From Przewalskia tangutica (taxonomy: Eukaryota > Streptophyta > Magnoliopsida > Solanales > Solanaceae), in NCBI GenBank assembly GCA_029844215.1, contig CM056740.1, forward strand, positions 29,369,873 to 29,433,872: a DNA stretch of 64,000 nucleotides. Reading direction: 5' to 3'. A program made the translations under genes and the position numbers. Shown here in pieces: positions 42,747-55,482 of the stretch. How positions within the stretch are numbered: position 1 is the stretch's first letter; every line of letters starts with the position of its first letter. A model generated the notes under the pieces. The model did no database searches. It had not been told where the DNA came from and saw only the letters and a program-made list of their open reading frames with translations.

Positions 42747-45700
42747 TGTCATGACCCAAACCCCGGGCCCGCGACTGGTGCCCTACCTGGGCACCCTTCT
42801 ACCCGTACATCACATGTAACCAGCGGAAGCTAAAGAAAGCTCATCATCGTCATTTTTTTCTTTAAAACAAACAAAGGCAAAGCCGACAAGGCCGCCATTA
42901 TATACCTAAAACAACCCAAAGGAACTACAACTATACAACTTGCGCAAGTTCAGCCCACATATGAATACAGACCTATAAGAGTTTGATAACAATATGTGAC
43001 GGGACAGGGCCCCGCCATACCCTGAATATACACAAGTCTAAAATCAAGACTGTACCAAAATGACAACTCCGGAATAATAGAGCTACCCAAAAGTGGAGCA
43101 ATGACCCTAAGCACGCGGATCACCAAACTGAGTACCTACACCTGCGGGCATGATAGAGACAAGTATGAAAATCAAATACCAGATCCTACCGTGCCATATA
43201 AAATAAGAGCCAACTGTACCTTGCACCATCAGTATCAGCACTCATTGTACATCAGATCACAAGATCATCAGACTCATCAAGCATGCTCGTGGAATACCCC
43301 ATCACCGTCAGCATGTACATGGTATAATGTATAACCTATATCAAAGAAGCATGCCCATGGAATTCCAATAACACTGTCAGCATGTCCCTAGTAGAATATC
43401 AAACCAGCATGACTAGAGCATGCCCGTGGAATTCCAACATCACTGTCAGCATGTCCATGATATAATTTAAGGTATCACATGTCCAGGCCTATTCTGGGAC
43501 TCGGTGTAAGGTCGTATAAGGTATAACATGTCCCGGCCCATTCTAGGACTCGGTGTGAAGTCATATAAGTCGTATAACATGTCCCGGCCCATTATGGGAC
43601 TCAGTGTGGTCATCTTTCTCACATATGCACCTATAACGTGTCCCGGCCCATTAGGGGGCGCGATGTAATCACGACTATCCATATAATCCTCATATATGTA
43701 CATGCAATGTGTCCCGGCCCACAATGGGACTCGGTGTATCAATGCAACCATATGACATTTTAAACCATTTTTTGACTTTCTATAAAACCGTTATAATAAA
43801 CTTTTCATTTCAGAAAACTAAGGCACTATCACATCCTCCCTTTTAATAAAACCAAGGCATTATCATGTCATGTACCATTAGGGAAATGAACCCAAAGTAC
43901 TATGTATGTCCGCCGTACATCCTCTCATTTATAAACCTCAAGACACTAACACCCGTAGTATCAAGGCACTTTGACTTCTAAAATCAATTTACTACACTTT
44001 TAAACTCAAGTAAGTTATGCTTTTAACACAAGTAATTTATACCTTTCAATCAAGTAACTTCTTTTATATACTACAATGAATCTGATTTCATTTAAAACAA
44101 GTACGTCCACCGTACACACATTTTATAAGGTTCATGCACAAAGAAAGATAGGAAGAGTTCCACATACAATAACTTTCATTTTGAAATCCCAAGGTACTAT
44201 CACGTCGTGCATCAATAAGGATTAAGATCCAATAACCCAATGTACGTCCGCCGTACAATCTTTCCTTTATAAAAACTCAAGACATTAGAACTTGTAGCAT
44301 CAAGGTACTTTCACTTTTAAAAACCAGTTACTTATTCTTTCCAAATCAAGTAACCTACACTTTTCAAATCGGATTACCTATACTCTTCAAATCAAGTAAC
44401 CTATACTTTTCAAATCCATTAAAAGGAACTTCCCTTTTAGAAATCCAAAGTACTATCCATAGAGTATATCACGAAGTATTTGGTTCCAATAGAACTCTAT
44501 AGAGATCAAGTCAAGTATCATTTAGGGATTTGGATCCACTCACTTTCTAAAATCAAATCAAGTATCAATAAAGACAAAAATTCACTCACTTTATGAAATC
44601 AAATCATGCCAAAGAAGAAAGGATAGTTCACATACCTTATCGTTCTTCTACCAATCCGTTAAGTGGAATACGCCGCACGTAGCTTCTACCAATATGCTAA
44701 GCGGAATACACCTCACGTAGCACTTCAACCTATAATGATAATAGCATGTCTATCAACTATATGCCTTTAAGGGTAGGTTATGGACTAAATAAAGTTCTCA
44801 TTTCTATGAACAATTGGGCAGCAGTCCCTTTGTTTCTACGTACTTTTCCACCTTTTCCAAGGCCCAATTTCAACAATAACCAAGTCCCGACTAAGGGCAC
44901 AATCAATACAACAACCAAAGGGGATTACACGCCTACCAGACATGTAAAATTCTGCCCCGCAATCATATAAAAATAGTCCATAAAACAGTCCACAATTAAT
45001 CAACATTAAGAGTACAATGTGAAGCCTTTAACGCCCTTATTCCTTAGGAAATTCATTAGAAATTTACTACATTAAAAATGCAATAAAGCTACTAAATTTC
45101 CAGCATATAACCACGTCCAAAACAGTCCCAAAAATGCCCACAATATCCAACAATTTCTAGCCCATTCTCGGCCAACAACAACTACATATTCAAAGCCCTT
45201 TTCCACAATTCCTTATAATCCAATTCATATTTCAACATGTTATATAAATCGTATTAACTATCAACAACAATATTTCCTTCATTATATAACATGCAACAAG
45301 TGAAAATAACAACAACAATAACCAACGAATCCAATGTCGCACCAAATGCCACTCCTGGCCAAGACACCCTAAAATGGTCCAAACACTTTTTAATCTTCGT
45401 TCTTTTTAGTACAATCTCATCTATACATATCAAAAATAAGTAATATCAAATTACTTTAAAAGAAGAAGAATCATTACCTTATTTTTAGCCCAAAAATCGG
45501 TAAAACAGTCTGTAGGTATTTTGCCCGCAGTTTTCGTTTCGCTCCACTTCTTCAAGTTTCAATCACATATATGCAACCACTATAAGCTTATAACCAACTT
45601 TGCTTCACGTTTCAACACCAAAAAGTTGAAGAAAACACTAGGGTTTCAAACCCCCATTCTCGACCAAAAGGGATTAAAAGGTTAATGGAGTGTTACCTTG

Positions 45701-46303
45701 GCTTAATACTTGGTTAGAGACCTTAATCTTGTATTAAGGAACTAAACTTGGAAGATTACAAATTTTTTCTCTTCACAATGCTCCATGGCCGAGAGCTCAA
45801 AGGAGAAGAGAGGGAGATAGAAATTTTTCTAAGTGTTGTAATGTCTTGCAAGCCTCTCTCTTGATATATATATAAATATCTCAAGCCAAGTGGATGGACA
45901 GGTGGAGTGGGACCCACGTCCACTTGTGCCCTTTTCTCAAAATATCTAAAGTCCAAGTCAATGACACGTGGAGAGGTGACACGTGTCACCCTCCTATTGG
46001 TCCAGAATTATTTCTTCACCAATCATTTCTATACTTGGCCAAAATATCTCAAAATATCGTGGGCCCCACAAAATTGTAAAATTTCCCGTATGCCCCACAT
46101 GACCAAATCCGAGACTTCAAAATCCAAAACTAATTCCTTAACTCCAATTAGGGGAATTAAACTCCAAGTTAATAAATTGTCGTCTTCTCATTTTTCCGAT
46201 ATTTTCCTTAAGAAAATGTAAAAATTTCTTTCCTTCCAAAATTCAAATCTTGATTCTTTAATCACATTCTCACATCATTTCCTTGGAAATACGGGGTGTA
46301 ACA
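42747..46303 (-). repeat. LTR-11, family B (complete)
   Basis: A 3557-bp LTR, shorter than LTR-10 mainly because its minisatellites (around 43220-43460 and 43465-43740) have fewer units. It has the exon-like segment 44636-44729, a donor-like site at 45477/45478, the palindrome at 45978-45987 and a second CACGTG at 45965-45970. Confidence 0.9.
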
Positions 46304-47637
46304 TCCTTCCCCCCTTAGAAACATTCTTCCTCGATTGTTGATCTAAGGTCTCAAGCTATTCAATTTTCGGCATAGTCTCATTTAACTATACCTACACACC
46401 TACTCGTTTGTGTCACCACCGCGGTCCTGCACGTCGACACCGCGGTTCCGGAATTCCTGCACCTCTCTGAAGTTTCAGTACCGCGGTCTTGTCCTTTGGC
46501 ACCGCAGTGCTGTACCTGAATTTCATAGCACACATTTTTCTCACTTAATCTCTTCTTTTTATACAAGTTCCAACAATACTCAGCAAACCCAATGATGCCA
46601 CACATGGCCACCATATAACACATAGTCTCATTCTACTTCGGATAGTCCTTAGAACATTGTACTCCCTTTGTAATCAAAGTCACATTTCTAAGGTCCTATT
46701 ACAGTTCCTTAAAATCGATAATACGATTTCTAATCGGCTCAACAATCATCAATATCAATCACAAGTGGTTCATACTAAAACTAAGGAATCATCAAAACTA
46801 ATATACTTCACATGTACTATGTACTTTAACCATGATCATACATAAAAATATTTTACTCAAGAAGGCCTTGTCTATCTAAGGTCTCAACGATTATCCAATA
46901 CTCCAAGATCCTCAAATATTTCATGTCCCAAGCTTACATTATCTCTCCCCGTATACGGGCAAGATAGCTTCTCAATATCTCAAAATCCTATTGTCTTATT
47001 CGTAACAACTCTATTTACTCCATACCAATATTATTCGTGCATCTCACTTAAGCATACAACACAGCTTAATCTAACCACATGGTATGTCACTAAGTCAATT
47101 AATCTAACCACATGGTATGTCACTAAGTCAATTAAACATGATCCTTTAAGTGTTCATCACCCTCTCAGGCAGCTCATCACCTCCTAATTATTCCAAATTA
47201 GCACACATATAACCTTTATGTGGACTCATTAAACTGTTTCATACCTTCCAAGCCATTATCAAAGCTTAACCAACTCATGATAACCCACAATCACATTAGG
47301 CAACACACACATGGCCCTAATAAATATGTTTGTATAGATGTACATCATTATCACACCAACTATACAACAATTTTTACCAAACCTGGATACAAAGTCAAAA
47401 TATTCCTTTCTGGGCCGCAATCACTTTCTCATAGCTGCAATCACAATAATATGTTAGGGAGGGACTACCCTAACCACACAGCTCTATCGCACGATCTTGG
47501 AGTAAGAATAATAGAAACCAATCCTAAATATAATATAGCCTCATGTTTATGGGTGTGGTGCATAATACACCGATAACCAAGACTCAACTGCACATGGTCT
47601 GTAGACATTCCGAGGACTAACTGCTCTGATATCACTC
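46304..47637 (-). other. Interior 3 of family B array
   Basis: 1334 bp. The primer-binding site (47623-47634) has one mismatch (TGATATCAGAGC) and the leader hairpin (47545-47578) has lost its inner closing pair and palindrome (loop TTATGCAC), so this unit looks the most decayed. A 41-bp duplication containing AATCTAACCACATGGTATGT lies at 47070-47130. The imperfect CACCGCGGT series is at 46410-46515. No gene is visible. Confidence 0.78.
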
Positions 47638-47710
47638 TGTCACGACCCGAACCCCGGGCCCGCGACTGGTGCCCTACCTGGGCACCCTTCTACCCTTACA
47701 TCACATGTAA
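47638..47710 (-). repeat. LTR-12, family B, first piece
   Basis: The first 73 bp (the 3' end in LTR sense), beginning TGTCACGACCCGAACCCC. It is cut by the hAT insertion after ACATGTAA (47703-47710), which is repeated at 51264-51271. Confidence 0.88.
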
Positions 47711-48379
47711 GTACTAGGGCTGGCCAGTGGGTCGGGCCCACCGGGATCGGGATCGGGACGGTCGGGGTGGAAGGAGGCGGGGTTGGTCAGGCGGGACAGC
47801 GGGACCGGGACTAGCGGGACGATACCGTGTCCCATCCGTCTGCACGCGTGTGGCGGTCGGGTCGGGGCAATTCGGACGGACAGGACGAGTCGAGCTGGTT
47901 TTGTTTTTTTTTTAAATTTTCCACTAAATTAAAAATACTAAATTACTAACAAAGTAACATTAACATATAGTCATATAGTCATATAGTGATAGTCATAGAC
48001 TCATATACTCATATTATACTATTATAGTTTATTATAGTATTATACTCATATATATAATATATTTATAAAGTATAAACTAAATAATTAAACAAAGACAAGA
48101 AGATTGTAAAAAAACATCCCAAGGTTGTTTTTATGCCTCTTATATTATTAATTATTTCATTGAAATATACAAGATTAATTACAACATTGTAGTGTACTGT
48201 TGTTGAAAAAAATTTCAAAAGACATAGAAAACTTAAAAAATTGCAATGAAATAAATTACCAATTTGAAAATACTTTTTCTAGTTTCTTTATAATTTCGTG
48301 TGGTTCTTCAGTTGGAATTGGTATATCTTGGTCAAATTGTTCCACGTCGCTACTCATGCCTTGGATAAAATATCGTTGT

Positions 48380-50648
48380 AGTTTTCGTCTTCTTCGTTAA
48401 TCTGGTTGTGCGACTCCTCGCTCGCTCGTATCCAATCTCTGAATAGTACCGCCATCTCTAAGTCTCTCGCTAATGAGTGTCTGCGTGCTCCTATTTTAAA
48501 TCACTGCGAAAAAGCGCTTTCAGAAGCGATTGATGACGCTTGAATGTTCAAAATATCTCGGGCCATCATTGAAAGTGTCGAAAATGTCTTCTCATTCTGC
48601 ATCCAATATTTCAGCAAGTCTTCCTTTCCGTCTTCATTGACAACTGCTTGGTAATGTAAAGTACCCTGCAAAACAACAACATCAAACTCGCTAATTTGGT
48701 TAGCATTGCTACCACCGCACATTCTATTTCTGAGGCTTTCAATACTAGCCGCAGAAACAACATTTCTTTTTTGAGGCTGTGTTGAAGTAGAAGAAGATGG
48801 TACGAAAGCCGGTTGGTTACTAGCACTTTCTTACTGGTAATGCCGATATACTTTTTTGCATTCATCTTCTACGCTATTCAACACTTCTTCTAGCGTTTGT
48901 TAAATAGGTGGTTCAACATTTAAATTTTTGGGAGTTGGAGGTGGTAGTACGTCCATACAGTTATAATTATTATCAATAAGACTTTTACAACCCTCTACTT
49001 TAATAGTCGGATTTAATACATCACCAATAATATAAATAGGGGGAATAAGAATAAAATATTTCTTTAATTTCATAAACATTTTTTTAATAGCTGCCTTATA
49101 AGAAGGTTTTTCCATATATTCTTTAAGAAGTAAAAATATTATAGCTATATAAAACAACATAGTTGAAATAGTAGGATAATATAAAGTAGAAAATTCTTTT
49201 GTTGCTCGTTGAAAATTCTCTAGAAATACAATAAGTTCTTTAATTTTGTCCCAATCATTATCCACAATCATATCATTTGGATTTTGATTATGGGCGTTAA
49301 AAATAAAGTGATAGGTTTTCTATAGTCATAAGCAACAACTAGTTGGTCATATAAAGAATTCCACTAGTTGGTACTTCTTCGGGAATTTTTCTGTAAGATA
49401 GTCCACAATCGTGACAAGTTTTTTTATATTCTTTTCTCTGTTGAATTCTATTATTTTTAAAAATAAAGTTTATAGGAAATTGTATTTTTTCAAGAATATC
49501 TTGAAAAAGTGAAAGACCATCCTTTACAACTAAGTTATAAATATGACACGCACATTTGATATGAAAATGTTTTGGAAAAGACAGAGTTAAAACTTCTTTT
49601 AAAATATAAATAGCAGCATTGTTAGAAGATGCATTATCTAATGTAATACTCATAACTTTATCAGTTATTCCGTAATAATCGCAGACTGAATAAATATTTT
49701 CTGAAATAAACTCACCAGTGTGCCTACTATCTATATATCTATATGCTAAAATACATTTTTGCATAGACCATTTATAATCTATCCAATGACAGGTTACCGT
49801 TAAATAATCATGGCCGTTAGTACTACGACCTATATCAGAAGTTAGAGCGACTTTGCAATTTAAATGATATAATGAATAACTTAAATATTGTTGATATTCG
49901 TGTGCAAATTTAAACACGTCTCTCTTAACCGTTGATCTAGGAAAACCTTTATAAGCAGGATTATACATATCTCTAATATAATGAATAAAACCATGCGATT
50001 CAGGAAATGAAAAAGGCAAACCCTCCACATCAACTAATTTTGCTAGTGCTTCCCTATCTTTATGTTTATCGTATTTAGGGCCTACAACTCCCGCCATAGG
50101 GTTAATTTGACCACATGCTTTGTCCTAATAAAGATGTGAACCTTGTCCCGATTGAGAGGACGCTTGCTCACCATTTTTTTCAATAATGTATTGGGCATGC
50201 AAGACTTTGTGTTTTTGCAATAGGTGTCTTCCTAAACCCCCCCCGTCCCACCATGACCTTGTCCAATTTTAAAAGAATAAACAAATTTACAAGTTTTACA
50301 TATAGCTACTTGATTCGGTACATCCCTGTTAAAATATTTCCATACAACTGATTTTAATGGTCGTTTTGCCGGACCTCGTCTCATAATAGGGGGGATAGGA
50401 GGCATTTCACTAGTGGGTGTATCATCATCTTCATTAGTAGGTGTATCATCATCTAGAGTGTCATCTAAATTAAAATCATCTTCATTTTGAGGATAAACAT
50501 TTGTGTCAAGATCATATGGTATTTCAGGAAACAGTTCAGGATCTATAAAATCATCTTGTCTAGGAATACTAGAAGAAGTACCCTTGCCCTTGTTACCCGC
50601 CCTACTAGAAGAAGCACCCTTGCCGAAAAGACTTTTTGTTCTTTTCAT
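48380..50648 (-). pseudogene. hAT transposase, frameshifted
   Basis: The start ATG is at 50648 (MKRTKSLFGKG), followed by an acidic linker. A BED zinc finger comes next: VWKYF, CKTC, then RHLLQKH reached only after a frameshift at a G run (50239-50246). After an in-frame TAG near 50125, the RNase-H-like core runs 50097-49339. Its first acidic residue lies in LTSDIGRS, the second in SITLDNASSNNAA, and CACHIYNLVV follows. Another shift precedes 49271-48900, a DUF4413-like helical segment. The C-terminal dimerisation domain (about 48610-48440) has KEDLLKYWMQN, MARDILNIQASSIASESAF, a TGA, then MAVLFRDWIRAS. Length and domain order fit a plant RICESLEEPER/Ac-like protein of about 700 residues. The gene is dead as written, with at least two stops and three shifts. 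Confidence 0.87.
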
Positions 50649-51048
50649 TTTAATTATGATAATAAATAGTTAAAGACTTAAAGATAATGAAATTAAATGT
50701 TCTAAATGAAATAAAAACAAAATAATAATTTAATGAGAGAACGAATGTACCAAACGCCGATGTAGAGTCGATGTGTAATCGAAAGAGGTTGAAAATTGAA
50801 ACTTTGCTCGATAGATTAATCCTCAAGCTAGTTGCCAACTTCACTCCCAATTCTCAAATTAATAAATTGAGTGAATATGTAGTAGACAATGTTGTATAGA
50901 AATTAGAGAAAATGTAGGAAGATTTGTGAGAAATAAGAAGAAAAAATGAGGTATTTATAGTTGGAAAATTGGGTTAAAGTATAAATATAATAACTTAGGG
51001 GTTAAAAATAAATATAAAGGGGGTGGGGGGGTTGGGGGAGTGGGGGAA

Positions 51049-51114
51049 GCCAAAAATGGCCGTTGTCTAACGGCCAAAATGTAAAATGGCCGTTAGACAA
51101 TGGCTATTTTTGGC
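51049..51114. other. Subterminal hairpin of the hAT element
   Basis: TTGTCTAACGGCCA (51063-51076) and its exact complement (51087-51100) form a 14-bp stem. An outer imperfect stem of GCCAAAAAT type extends it to 51049 and 51114. It lies about 150 bp from the right terminus and may be a transposase-binding or fold-back site. Confidence 0.7.
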
Positions 51115-51271
51115 AAATGGCGGGACTGGGGCGGGATCGGGCCGGGACCGGGTCGGGCGGGACCATACCACATCCCGTCCCGGTTCGAGCACCGGGCCCG
51201 GTTTTTTTTTTTTTACACGGGGTCGGGGTCGGGTCGGGTTAGCCCGGCCCATTGGCCAGCCCTACATGTAA

Positions 51272-53485
51272 CCAGCGGAAGCTAAAGAAAGCTCATCATC
51301 GTCATTTTTTTTTCTTTAAAACAAACAAAGGCAAAGCCGACAAGGCCACTATTATATACCTAAAACAACCCAAAGGAACTACAACTGTACAACTTGCGCA
51401 AGTCCAACCCACATATGAATACAGACCTCTAAGAGTTTGATAACAACATGTGACAGGACAAGGCCCCGTCATAACCTGAATATACACAAGTCTAAAATCA
51501 AGACTATACCAAAATGACAACTCCGGAACACTGGAGCTATCCCAAAAGTGGAGCAATGACCCTAAGCACGCGGATCACCAAACTGAGTACCTACACATTC
51601 GGGCATGAACGCAGCCTCCCGAAAGGGGTCAGTACAACAAGTACTAAGTATGTAACCAGGAAGTACAATAAACAAGATCATAACTGTACAAAAGAATGAT
51701 AGGGACAAGTATTTTGCATAAGAGCCAATCAGACCTTGCACCATCAGTATCATCGTACTCGTACTAATGTATCACTATATCATCGTACTCTCGCACCACT
51801 TTATCATCAGATATCAGTACTATTGTACATCAGACGATGTACCACTGAAGCATACTCGTGGAAAACCCCATCACCGTCAGCATGTACATGGTATAATGTA
51901 TAACCAATATCAAATAAGCATGCCCGTGGAATTCCAACATCACTGTCAGCATGTCCCTAGTAGAATATCAAACCAGCATCACTAGAGCATGCTCGTGGAA
52001 TTCCAACATCAATGTCAGCAGGTCCATGATATAATATAAGGTATCACATGTCCCGGCCTATTCTGGGACTCGGTGTAAGGTCGTATAAGGTATAACATGT
52101 CCCGGCCCATTCTGGGACTCGGTGTGAAGTCATATAAGGTATAACATGTCTCGGCCCTTTCTGGGTCTCGGTGTGAGGTCATATAAGGTATAACATTTCC
52201 CGGCCCATTATGGGACTCGGTGTGAAGTCATATAAGTCGTATAACATGTCCCGGCCCATTATGGGACTCGATGTGGTCATCTTTCTCACATATGCCCCTA
52301 TAACGTGTCGCGGCCTATTAGGTGGCTCGGTGTAATCACGACTATCCTTATAATCCTCATATATGTACATGCAACATGTCCCGGCCTACCATGGGACTCG
52401 GTGTATCAATACAACCATATGACATTTTAAATCATTTTTTGACTTTCCATAAAATCGTTATAACAAACTTTTCATTTCAGAAAACTAAGGCACTATCACA
52501 TCCTCCCTTTTAATAAAACCAAGGCATTATCGGGAAATGAACCCAAAGTACTATGTACGTCCGCCGTACATCCTCTCATTTATAAACCTCAAGACACTAA
52601 CACCCGTAGTATCAAGGCACTTCCACTTCTAAAATCAATTTACTACACTTTTAAACTCAAGTAAGTTATGCTTTTAACACCAAGTAATTTATACCTTTCA
52701 ATCAAGTAACTTCTTTTATATACTACAATGAATCTGATTTCATTTAAAACAAGTACGTCCAGCGTACACACATTTTATAATGTTCATCCACAAAGAAAGA
52801 TAAAAAGAGTTCCACATACAATAACTTTCATTTAGAAATCCCAAGGTACTATCACGTCGTGCATCAATAAGGATTAAGATCCAATAACTCAATGTACGTC
52901 CGCCATACAATCTTTCCTTTATAAAAACTCAAGACATTAGAACTTTTAGCATCAAGGTACTTTTACTTTTAAAAATCAGTTACTTATTCTTTCCAAATCA
53001 AGTAACCTACACTTTTCAAATCGGATTACCTATACTCTTCAAATCAAGTAACCTATACTTTTCAAATCCATTAAAAGGAACTTCCCTTTTAGAAATCCAA
53101 AGTACTATCCATAGAGTATATCACTAAGTATTTGGTTCCAATAGAACTCTATAGAGATCAAGTCAAGTATCATTTAGGGATTTGGATCCACTCACTTTCT
53201 AAAATCAAATCAAGTATCAATAAAGACAAAAATCCACTCACTTTATGAAATCAAATCATGCAAAAAAAGAAGGGATAGTTCACATACCTTATCGTTCTTC
53301 TACCAATCCGTTAAGTGGAATACGCCGCACGTAGCTTCTACCAATATGCTAAGCGGAATACACCTCACGTAGCACTTCAACCTATAATGATAATAGCATG
53401 TCTATCAACTATATGCCTTTAAGGGTAGGTTCTGGACTAAGTAAAGTTCCCATTTCTACAAAAAATTGGCGATTTCCTTTGTTTT
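51272..53485 (-). repeat. LTR-12, family B, second piece
   Basis: A continuation after the hAT. It carries the minisatellite at 52030-52410, the exon-like segment at 53288-53381 and ordinary B sequence up to CCTTTGTTTT, where element A3 has inserted. The first few bases are counted in the duplicated ACATGTAA. Confidence 0.88.
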
Positions 53486-54059
53486 CAGAACGACCCGTTA
53501 GACCCCGTTCATCGTGCCTTACCCGCACCCTAGTGATACAACATCGTAGAAAACCATGGAAAATAAAACATGAGTCATGAAACAAGAGATATAATAAAAA
53601 ACAGCAACCAAAACGGTTGCCTTCAGTATATACATAAAACCCGAACAGTTTAATCCTTTACAACCCCGCCACAACAAGATTACGGACCTTAAGATTTACA
53701 CGACTATGACGGACAGGCCGCCATACCCTGAATGTACAAGAACCTACAACTCGGGAACACATACCAAAAGATAAGCCTCGAGAAACGGAGCTTCCCAAAA
53801 CGCTGAATCGAGATCCTAAGAGCGAGGATCCACGACCGATGTACCTCTACTGCGGCATGAACGCGGCCGGAAGAGGTGCAAAACAGTACCAAGTATGTGA
53901 AATCAGAAAAATCAGAATGAAATCATACTAGTCTATATAAAGCGGGAGACATGTATGATAACCAAACTACGATTCACAACATAAAAGCGATCATGTCGAT
54001 CGAGGACTCACGCCTCAAGTCATCACTCAAATATAACTATGGGTCTCACGCCCACATCA

Positions 54060-54360
54060 ATCATGTTCGCATCACGGCCGCATGCCCGGACTGCATCGGT
54101 GTAGACATGTCCATGATGCAACAATAATACCAATGCCCCGGCCACATGCCGAATTCTACCTCGGTGTAGACACGCCCATGTGACATCAACAATAATATCT
54201 TTGGGTGATCAACCGCCGCACGTAGCCACATGCCCCGGAATTCTACCTCGGTGTAGACATGTCCATGTAACCACAATAACAATATATCGTAATCAACCCG
54301 ACCGCACGCGTGCCCCGGAATCTTGCGTCGGTGTAGACATGTCCATGTGACATCAACAAC
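54060..54360 (-). repeat. Minisatellite, about 80-bp unit, in LTR-13
   Basis: Four units with GGAATTCTACCTCGGTGTAG, ACATGTCCATG and AACAATAATATC. The counterpart is at 59765-60060. The unit's CCCGG...ACATGTCC core parallels the A1, C and B units. Confidence 0.87.
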
Positions 54361-54502
54361 AAGACAAGAATCAAAATGGAAACATACCCGTGGAATTCTC
54401 CATCACCGCCAAAGACGCCCAAGTAAGTTCTCAACAAGTCGACCGCCTCTATCGAGAGACGGTATACGTAAATACCACACTTGCACAACAAAGGCTATCA
54501 TC

Positions 54503-54598
54503 ACAAGCATAGGCAAGTTTCACAACAACAAGCATAGGCAAGTTTCACAACAACAAGCATAGGCAAGTTTCACACCAACAAGCATAGGCAAGTTTCAC
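54503..54598 (-). repeat. 22-bp tandem repeat in LTR-13
   Basis: Four copies of a unit containing CAAGCATAGGCAAGTTTCAC, duplicated at 60205-60310 in LTR-14. A1 and C have the unit once, so the expansion is specific to A3. Confidence 0.92.
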
Positions 54599-55380
54599 AC
54601 AACTCAAAGTACTTTCATTTTATGCCAAAGTCCGGGTTTTTAATCCCAAAGTACTACATACATTAAGTTCTTTTAAAAGAGATCCATTACTTTTATAAAA
54701 GTCACCCGATACCCGTAGTATTAGAATGACCAACCCACATTCCTTTTTAAAAAAAGTAACAACATTCTTTTCCTAAGTTCCAGTTTGCCTAGTTTCAATT
54801 ACTCAAGCTTCTCATTTTCAAATGGTTTCATAGTTCCCAAACTTAATCACTTGATTCCTTTTTAGAACAATTGAGTAATATATGTCTCACGTGAGAGTAG
54901 GCTATTCTTGTTTACAACATTCTTATTACAAAGACCATGATCTAGAAAATGTATATCATTTTGTCTCATCTTAGTTCTATGCAGATGGAGGTTTCTACGG
55001 TTTTAATACAATTCATCATTATTCAATACATTTTCCTTTATTAACGCTGCGTTGGTCCTGTCGATACATTCGATTTCCAAATCAAGAAACATTATCCCTT
55101 TAAATAAAACCAAGTACTCATTACTCACGAATGAGGTTTCACACAAACATTCACATTTAAAACAAATAAGTTAAGTCTCTTATCTTATAAGATCAAGTCT
55201 CTTAACTTCTAACATCAGTAAACCATTTTCACTTACATAAGGTCGTTATAACTAACTTCCCATAAAGCTATTATAACACCCTATGTTTTAAACCAACCAA
55301 ATCACTTAGCACATGTACGTCTACCGTACTACATAGTTCACAACAATCATGCTAGAAAAGATAGGAAGAGGTTCACATAC

Positions 55381-55482
55381 CTCGCGATGATTTATCGACA
55401 ATAAGCAAAATGCTCCAAGTACTACACCCTTGCTAGCCCTTTCCACTCCTCGAGTAGAATACGCTACTCTTAGTACTTTCAC
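55381..55482 (-). other. Exon-like segment in LTR-13
   Basis: 102 nt on the minus strand between CCTTTATAG and GTATGTGAAC. Confidence 0.42.

Larger units (their letters stand above)
47711..51263 (-). mobile_element. hAT-superfamily DNA transposon, decayed
   Basis: A cut-and-paste element of about 3.55 kb inserted in LTR-12. The terminal inverted repeats are AGGGCTGGCCA (from 47716) and its complement TGGCCAGCCCT (ending 51263). The flanking 8-bp direct repeat ACATGTAA (47703-47710 and 51264-51271) is the duplication length expected for hAT. Five extra bases GTACT separate the left repeat from the terminal repeat. G+C-rich subterminal runs of GGGTCGGG/GGGACC type lie at both ends. One transposase gene is encoded on the minus strand and is broken. 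Confidence 0.9.
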
